From Cryptomeria japonica (taxonomy: Eukaryota; Streptophyta; Pinopsida; Cupressales; Cupressaceae), in contig NC_081410.1 of the NCBI RefSeq assembly GCF_030272615.1, positions 228,568,915 through 228,630,914 of the forward strand: a DNA stretch of 62,000 nt, in the 5' to 3' direction. Positions 38,401-47,400 of this stretch are shown piece after piece (within the stretch, counting starts at the first letter, position 1; each line of letters begins with the position of its first letter). The position numbers were made by a program, and so were the translations under genes. The notes below the pieces were generated by a model that saw nothing but the letters and a program-made list of their open reading frames with translations, made no database searches and was not told where the DNA came from.

Positions 38401-41400
38401 CCTACTTCTATCGGCGCGATTTCCCCCTATATTTTTTAACGGGGGTTTGGGGGCAGCGCCCCCAAGTTGGGGTCAAGGGGCATCGCCCCTTGCGGGGTCA
38501 AGGGGCAGTGCCCCTTGCGCGTTCCCTGTCGCGATACAGGGCGGGGTCGAGGGGCAGCGCCCCGCGAGGCCAAAAATACTTTTATTATTTTCTAAAGGCG
38601 TCAGGTGTTATTTTTCCATTGGCCCACGTCCAATTAGAGTTACCCCTTAACCCTCAAAAAACTTAAAAACTCACTTTTTAAAAAAATTTTAATTTTAAAC
38701 ATTGCATATAAGTGGGGGCGACAGGAGACGTCTGGGCGTCTCCCTGTCCTTGGAGAGACGTCTGCACGTCTCTTGAAGGACGGGGAGACGCCCAAACGTC
38801 TCCCAAGGAGACGTCTCCACGTCTCCACGTCTCCCTGGGAGACGCGGGGACGCGGGGACGTCTCCACGTCCCGGCGGCGTTTGGGTGGCGGTGGCGGGAT
38901 GGCGGGGGACGTCGCGTCCCCGTCCCCCCGTCCCCGAGACGTCTCTGACGGGGGGACGCGCCCAAAAAGGGGGGGGACGCGTCCCCGTGGTTCACTGGAA
39001 ATTTTGCTTTGGACCCTTTGGAAGGGTCAGGAGCGAAAATATTGGTTTTGCTCAATTCCTTCAAATTCATGGATGACTAGCAACTCAAAGTCATTCCTAG
39101 GCGCTCCTCCAATCTCAATCCATCTTGGTCTGCACTAGCTTTGGCATAAAATTGGGAAAAAAGGCGTTTTAGTGAAATTTCGCTCTGGACCCTTTGGGAG
39201 GGTCAGGAGCAAATTTCCTTTTCTAGGACAAAATCTCCATCTCTTATAGCTTTCAATCATTCCCTAAGGCAAGAATATATCCATCTTTCCTCCAACATGC
39301 CTTGGATACTAAAACTTTGATCAAACAAGGGAGAAAATGAGGTCTAGGTAGATTTTCGCTCTGGACCCTTTGGAAGGGTCAGGAGCGAAAATCTTGTTTT
39401 GGGCTTGATTCTTGATTCTTCCAACTCCAATCTTCTCTGGGATGCAAACATACATCACTCTCCTTGCATCCACACCAAGGTCCTGACCTTATCTAAGGAG
39501 AAAATGAGTGTTTTCAAGAATTTCGCTCTGGACCCTTTGGAAGGGTCAGGAGCGAAAATCTTGTTTTAAGCTAAAATTCTTCATCTCTCCCAACTCTAAT
39601 CACTCCCTAAGGCTAGAACATGTCAAACCCCTCCAATCATGGCTTAAAAACTAAGAAGTTGGTCTGGACAAAGAAGAAATTGAGGTTTATAAGGATTTTC
39701 GCTCTGGACCCTTTGGAAGGGTTAGGAGAGAAAATCTCTATTCTTGGCTAGTTTCTCACCTTCTTTCATCGCATTCTCCTTCAAACTTGATCAATTCAAC
39801 TTCCTCCTATCACAATCAAGACAATCCACCATCCAACTGGCACTAGGCAAGGCTAAACTAGGTCTTAAGGCCAAAAAGAAGGCTAAATGGAGGATTTCGC
39901 TCTAGACCCTTTGGAAGGGTCAGGATTGAAATTCTCCTCCCAGGTTGATTTTCATCATTTCCAAGTCTTAAACCTCCTCTCCAAGGCAAACATGCATCAA
40001 AACCCTCTCAACTATGCCTCAAAAGTCAACAATTTTGGTCATATCAAAGAGCAAAGTGGAGGAAAAGTGGATTTTGCTTTGGACCCTTTGGAAGGGTCAG
40101 GAGCAAAATCCATGCCTTAGGTCAAAAACCATACTTTCAAACATATTCAATCGCTTTTTAGGGATAGAATATGTCAATTCGCCCTTACCATGTCCAAGGA
40201 ATCAAGGTTTCCAATGCAAACAAGGAGAAAAAAGGTAGACTTCAAAGAATTTCGCTCTGGACCCTTTGGAAGGGTCAGGAGCGAAATTCATGTTTTAGGT
40301 TGATTTCACACCTCTTTCCTACTCAATTCACCTTCAAACTTGGTTAAATTGACCTCTCCTTATCATCCTTATGTCTACTTGTCATTTACTTAGCTTGCAA
40401 CAAGGTCTTTCCAATGCCTTGGGCAAAAACAGAGGGCTAGATGAGGATTTCGCCTTGGACCCTTTGGAAGGGTCAGGAGCGAATTTCCTCCTCCAAGCAT
40501 AATTTCCATCATTTTGTCACTTCAAACCTTCTTCCTAAGGCAAAAATGCATCCTAGTCCTCCATCCCATGCAGTAGCAGTTTCAAACTTGGTCAAGACAA
40601 AGAGTAGAGCAGAGGAATATGAATTTCGCCCTAGAACCTTTGGAAGGGTCAGGAGCGAAGTTCTTGGTTTTGGCTCATTTTATACCTCAAAACTCCTTTT
40701 CTTGTCTAGGATATAACTTTTCAATACTTCTTCAATCATCATCAAGTGAATTTGCTCATCAATTCCTGAAATCGCCTCCTGAATCTCCCCTTGGCCATTG
40801 ACTCTGCTTAATCGACTCTAAACCTGGAGGACACAAGACTCTTACATGAAAACTAACACTCCTGACCTACCCTGACCTGATACCTTTCATCTCTTTTGCC
40901 CAATCTATCCATCTTCATTCTCCTGAAAGGTAAAAATCCTCTAAGACAACCCTAGGATTCAAGGCAGACAACAAATGACTTCTTAAAAGCAGGCTTCACT
41001 CAGCGTTGAAAGAAACCCTAATCTACCCAGCCCAGGCGACCACTCACTCACTCAAAACACCTAGCAAGCAGAGAAAAAAACCTAGCTAAGGGAAAGCAAA
41101 ACCCAACAAAAAGAGAGGGTCCCCATCCTAATGGGGCGATGTGTGAAATGGTCACAACACTACCTAAATTTATCGCCAAGGACAAGGAACAAATTCTTGA
41201 AGAAAAGCTCTACAATCTAGAAAGGAAAATTGCATGTTTAACTCAATCAAAGTATGGATTACTTTGCAATTTGGAAGCAATAGAGAATTGCTTATCCACG
41301 ATAGAACAACTAGGTTCTAAGGGAAAACAAGTGACCATGTTTCTTGTTGTGATTCCTTTGGTTAAGCCAGTGTTGTTGAGACATTCTGATAGAGAGGTAA

Positions 41401-44400
41401 GATTTGCAGTTACTCTGTGTATTGTTAATGTTATGAGGATAACAGGTCCACATGATCCTTATAGCAAGGAAGTTATGAAGGAGGTATTCCAGTTGAATGT
41501 AGAAAGTTTTCAAGGATTGGGTGATATCCATAATCCATCCTTTGGTAAGAAAGTCAAAATTTTAGAATCAGTTGCAAAAATCAAAGCTTGTGTGATTATG
41601 TTGGATCTTGGTTGTGAAGACTTAATTCTTGATATGTTCCATCAGTTTTTGATTGCTATTAAAAAAAATCAAAGGCAAAATGTTTTATCTTCTATGCAGT
41701 CCATTATGTCTTTGATTATTGAGCAGACTGATGATAATTCTCAACTCTTCTTATCTTCTCTATTGGCTGTTTTGAAACAAGCACATGTTACTTCTTCTAA
41801 TGCTCGTGATTTGGTTAACAATGTTGTCAAATAATGTGAGCAAAAATTGAAGCCATTCTTAACAGTGGATAAGATAGAGAAAGGTGGAGCACTTGAAGTA
41901 ACTATTAGTGAACACAAGGATGGTATGGATGAAGGAGAATCATTTTATGCATCCGTGGGTGTGAATTACATGAGTCTTCTTGATGACAAGAAGGTTAATG
42001 AGTATTCTGTCATGGAATCTTCAAAAACAACAGTTATTGATCAGCCACACGAAGGTATGAGTTCCTTTGATGATTTTCTATTTGAGCAAAATTATATGGT
42101 GGATGCATCTAGGGTTGAGGATTATGTGGAAGAAAGGAAAGAAGATTTGTTTCAGCCTATAAATAATCCTGAAAAGGAAGACAAAATTCAGTCACATGGG
42201 AAGCCTAGGAGGGATGAAGCCATTGGTATTCATAAGGACCACAAAGTTGAAGAAGACACAATCATGGATCAGCTACTTGGGGATTCAAAGGAGTCTCCAT
42301 GCATTATGGTATCATATCCATTGGTTGATGAATATAGGGTTGATAAAGAATCTGTTGGATCGGCTATCTTTGAAGCACATAAAGGGGGGATCCTAATTCC
42401 CAGCTACATGCAAGGTATGACAGCTCTTGGTGGGAGTGGTTTTCCTTGTTTTGTGCACATGATTGCATTGGAAGAAAGCTTGATGAGATTATATGTCGCA
42501 TATTGCATTGAAGAGCTGATTACGAAGACTAAAAGATTGCCAAATGAGAAGATTCTAGAATTTGACAATGTATGGTTTGTCATGAACCCTACACCATGGA
42601 GCTGGTTAGAAGCAAAAAACAAAACAGCTATAGAGATAGAGGCATGGATCAGATTATGGGCAGCTAACGGGACATGTGATATTCAGAGGGACACATCTCA
42701 TAGACCAGCACCTTTAGAGGAGTCGCCTACCTTGGAAGGAGAGGCCAGAAAGGACCACAAAGACAATATGGAAAGGTATGATTATACTTCTGATTTTCTG
42801 AGTATGAACAGCAGTCTGTTGTCATCATATGAGCATAAATCCAATAAGGCTCGTAGTGACAAAGAACCCAACCTTGTGAACACTCAAAAGGCTCTTCAAG
42901 AATTGGATGATCATATGGATAAGCTTTGTGGGGAATTGAGCATGGCACACTCTTCATCGTACACAGCAGGATTTCAGATTTCTATAACAGCCAGAGGATC
43001 AGCCTTGAGGTGTGTAATTTTCATTGGGAGACTCATGTTGGATTGGCACTAGAGGGAGAGCATGCAACAATGAAAGAGCAAAAGTTTGAGGCAGTTGACG
43101 ACACTATGAAAAGGTATGGCAACGATCCTAATTTTCTGATCTAGAACAACAGTCTTTTACTTTGGCATAATCATCAGATAACAACTCCCACTCATATGGA
43201 TGATAGTAAGAAGTCTTCTTCTATTGTTGGCACTCATTTGAGAGTCAAACATGAGGATTTTATTGTGTGTCCAAGACACAAGAAGACTGAGTTAGTACAC
43301 CACGGCATGGGAGAGGCAAAGGAAAGCAAAAGCATGTGGCATATGAAGGATGAACATTGTATGGTAGCCAAGCAAGTGAAGCAATCAATTTTGTACGGTA
43401 AGAGGTATGTGTTGTGCGTTGCACACGCCCCCTGTCGCCGACAGGGTCCCCCTTTCCATGGTTTGAGTTTTTTGATCGTCATCCCGAGAATCGAATCAGA
43501 GTTTCTCGTGTCTCCTCGAGCGAGTTCGTGATCAGTCCGTAAGCTGATCAACGTTGGAGTAATGAACCAATGAGCCCTTTTGACTGATCTGGCTTTCGGG
43601 CGTAAATACCGAGAGTTTGTTCCAAAATTTCAAAACTTAACGCAATACGAGCATCTTTTCGGACTTCAGGTCCGAACTTGGCGAAAGTCAAGATCAACAA
43701 AGTTAAGTTTTAAAACGTTGTGCACTCCCCCCTTTTTGGATGTAAGCATCCGAAGGTGAAAATTCAAAAAAATTTGAAAGCATAAGGTGGCAATCGCATT
43801 CCGGACCCTAGGTCCGAAATTTCCAAAAAAATTAAAGTTTCAAAACATAACACTGCCCAACAACGTTTTCGGACCTTAGGTCCGAATTTTAGTGAACGTT
43901 AAGTTTAAAACACAGTGCAATAGTATACTTCGGACCCCTGTGTCCGAATAACACAAGCTGTTAAGTTCTAAAAAAAACATATCAAACAGCGTCTTCGGAC
44001 CCTAGGCTCCGAAAAGAGACAAAGTTAAAGTTTTTTTTTAGCAACATCAAAAAACCACGTTTCGGACCCCCGCGTCCGAATATCGACCAGAGGCGAAGTT
44101 GAAGTTTTAAAAAAGAAAAAAAAAAACGCACATCACCGCATTTCGGACCCTAAGCTTCGAAAAGGGCAAAGAAAAGTTTTAAAACATTGTGCGAACACCG
44201 CATTTCGGACCCTAAGCTCCGAAAAAGGCAAAGAGAAGTTAAAGCATTGTGCGAACATCGCATTTCGGACCCTAAGCTCCGAAAAAGGGAAAGTAAAGTT
44301 TTAAAAGTTTTAAAACATTGTGCGAACACCGCATTTCGGACCCTAAGCTCCGAAAAAGGCAAAGAGAAGTTAAAGCATTGTGCGAACATCGCATTTCGGA

Positions 44401-47400
44401 CCCTAAGCTCCGAAAAAGGGAAAGTGAAGTTTTAAAAGTTTTAAAACATTGTGCGAACACCGCATTTCGGACCCTAAGCTCCGAAAAAGGCAAAGAGAAG
44501 TTTTAAAGCATTGTGCGAACATCGCATTTCGGACCCTAAGCTCCGAAAGGGCAAAGTGAAAGTTTAAAAACCAAACAGGGCGCGATTATCGTTTTCGGAC
44601 CCTAAGCCTCGAGCGCCGGCGAAAGTCGAGGAAATTAACACTGTGCGATCGCATTTCGGACTTTAGGTCCGAACCAAAACGAGGGCAAAGCCGAGTTTAA
44701 AATCCAACGCATCTCCTTTTCGGGCTAAAGATCCGAACTTTGGCACGCGAAGGCACAGTTTGTAACACAAGGCCAGGGCAAGCAGAAAACGCAGAAAACG
44801 AAGTCCTAAAAGAAAGCGAAGTTTTAGCGTAGAAGGCACAGTTTTGACAGCGCAAACCACACCCCTTACCCCAGGTCCGAAGTCCGCGAAGGCTAAATCA
44901 AGAAGCCTCCAATTTGTCAAAATTCAAAGAATGCGATTCAAAATTTGAAAGAACTCTTAAATCCGAAAACAAGGAGGTAAGACACCGCATCATCCTCCCA
45001 TCAACCATTTAAAATTCAGGTTGCTAGGCACAGAACCATGTGAAATTGATAAATCCTCTTTCATCCTCCAAACCGCGAAAATTTAAACAGGAAGGATAAC
45101 CGTTGGGATTCAAATTTTGCAGGATCATCCGCTCGCCCCGCGCACCAAGGTCGGGCAATCACCTATCATTCGCTCCAATCAGGTAAGTACGCCTTATCGC
45201 GTACGGTCATTTAAAATGTATGAATCAAATAGGCAAAATACGCAAAATTTGAAATGCTTAGAGTTTGCATCTCCATCATTCGAACATCCAAAATTTAGGA
45301 TTCATACCCGAGGTTCGACCGGAAACTGCATCTCTTTTCAAAATTCTCATGTTTTGCCTTTGTTAAAATTAATCCAAAAAATTCGAGAGTAAGAATGCTT
45401 AGTCATAAATCTTCAGGAATATGATGCTGTAGAAGTTAATCAGATTGTTAGCCCAGAGTGATATTTAAACTAATCTCGGTCTGTTGAAACACTTCTGTTA
45501 TTATCTAACCCGCATCGTCATTCTCGTGTCACCTTGTAATCCGTGTCTGGCTGTGCAGGATAAATGCCTAAATCAGCGGCAGAATCATCAAAAACACCCG
45601 CTGCAGCAGAAACCTCACGAGCATCCAAATCAGACATCCCACGGAAAGTTGAAAGAATGAAGTATCAGTATCAGAGGGGAGGGTTAAGAGAGTCAAAGGT
45701 CCAGAGTATCTGGGACAACATTGGTGACACCGACCTTGGCCACATTGATATTCAGGATTTCAGGGATCGGGTCTTCTCACCCAATGCATATGGCAGGCCT
45801 AGGCAAATGCTGGAAAGTGGCATCGCCCAAGCAGCAGGTTTTCCTCCAGCAATCCAGAACTATGAATTAGTAGTGGAAGCTGCTCGGCATTACGAGCCAA
45901 AGTCCAGATTAGTGCTTCTGGAAGATATCACTATTGCCGACTTCTCCCCTGAGGCTATCGGCGATGCATTTGATATCCCCTTTCCAAATAATCCCATAGC
46001 TACAACAATGGACGAGGCACAGGGGGCGTATGATATGAACCTAGCTCGATGCAGGGCACTAATTAACGAAGAATGGTTCAAAGAAAAAAGGCCTTCAAGC
46101 ACCAGGATTGTGAAAAAGACCCCCAGAAGTGACTTTCATAATGAACATGGCGATATGGTCACCTTACTTAGCCGAGTCATGGGACTCCCTAAGTCCAACT
46201 ACTTTGAAGAATGGATGTTCTATTTTACAGAACAGGTCTTTGCCGGAAAGTCTAAGTTTGACTGGGCTCAGATCATAAGTGATAACATCCACGCTCAGCT
46301 GATTGATCTTGAGACAAAGAAGTATTTCACCATGACCTCCTATTTGGTCTATATGTTCGCAAAGAACCAGCCACTGCCAGGATTAATAATGAAAGGTGAG
46401 ATCGGGAATGGGCCTGGTCAGGTAAAGGTTTATGATTGCTACCCGCAGCTGCACTACCAGGATATAGCTCAAAGGGAAAAGAGCAGCCCGGCTTACGCGG
46501 TTGGACAGTACGAACGTGTCAACGACGCCTTCACAATGCGCCTAGTCAGGCTAATGCAGGGAGGGTTACACATAAGGCTCTCGGAGCAAGCTACCATTTT
46601 AGTGCAGAGGTATGGGGCCTGGTTTATTCAGTTCCCAAGATTCTCCTACATCCGAATTGCTGGCTTCGAAGGTGCCCCCCTTCGACTTCCGCGGTACCCA
46701 ACCGATAAAGTAGTCCTCATGGAAGTGGCAAGGCAATCACGCCCTGCCGGCATATTATTACGAGAAAGCAAGCAGGCTGGATTCGCATTTCCAATGATCA
46801 TAGGCAACCATGATGTCCAATTGAGAACTCCCACCCTAGCAGAAGAGTCCCTTGCAGAGCTAGCCTCTTATGGCCTACAGGAACATTTCCCCAGAAAATG
46901 TTTTGATCATGACAATTTGGCAAAGAGAGCTTACGGTAGGCGCTACAGAGCAAAGGAGTCAATTGAAGATTACTGGAAAAATTGCTCCGATGACTACGAA
47001 GTCAGGCGACGGGAATATTCTAGATTGAGTGTGCAGCAAATGCGACTCTTTGAGTACCGTCGGGTCCCGGATCAGCTCACAGACTCGGGGAATTGTCTCC
47101 AAGTCCAGGAATTCGAAGCAGTGAGGCATCTCTTGCCAGGCGTTGATTGGTCTCAAGACCCAATCACGGATTTCGAAGCAGTCATGGCAGCCCCGGCAAG
47201 ATACACAGATCAATGGTTACAACACCAGATCGAGAGGCTAGTCCATGAAGGGGTCCAGTTTACTTACCATCTGATGGGCAATTTCGACTCTCAGTCTTCC
47301 GAAGATGAAAGGACATCAGCTGAAAAACCAGAGAAAAGGAAGAAAACTAAGGCTTGCAGAGGGACTCGGACGTCCAAGAGAACAAGGAGGGAGAAGATTC

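Larger units (their letters stand above)
31894..41159 (-). mobile_element. E3: 9.3-kb TGTTG...CAACA element with hairpin array and decayed long ORF
   Basis: It is flanked by the perfect 5-bp duplication CTACC (31889-31893; 41160-41164). On the minus strand it begins TGTTGTGACCATTTCACAC at 41159 and ends GACACATCAACA at 31894. Order in its own sense: two terminal hairpins, an array of 15 long hairpins every about 176 bp (40666-37176, with a hAT-like insert), a leader intron (36397-36166), a long ORF with stops (36158-32956), a TATA-like box (32765-32757), and a terminal block shared with E1, E2 and 4332. No long terminal direct repeats and no polymerase or integrase genes are seen. It split a PDS5-carrying retroelement. 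Confidence 0.85.

Noticed and set aside
38071-39138. Gly/Arg/Pro-rich ORFs over the GC-rich tract
   Set aside because: They are composition artefacts inside the hAT-like element, whose ends and 8-bp duplications explain the whole stretch.
44150-44506. Repetitive ORFs on both strands ([13 protein letters not shown]-type repeats)
   Set aside because: They are translation of the 131-bp tandem hairpin repeat of E2. The repeat unit and its palindromes explain them.
37176-44740. CRISPR-like regular repeats
   Set aside because: Repeats with regular spacing are present, but this is plant nuclear DNA, the repeat is a long hairpin, the spacers share ancestry, and there are no cas genes.
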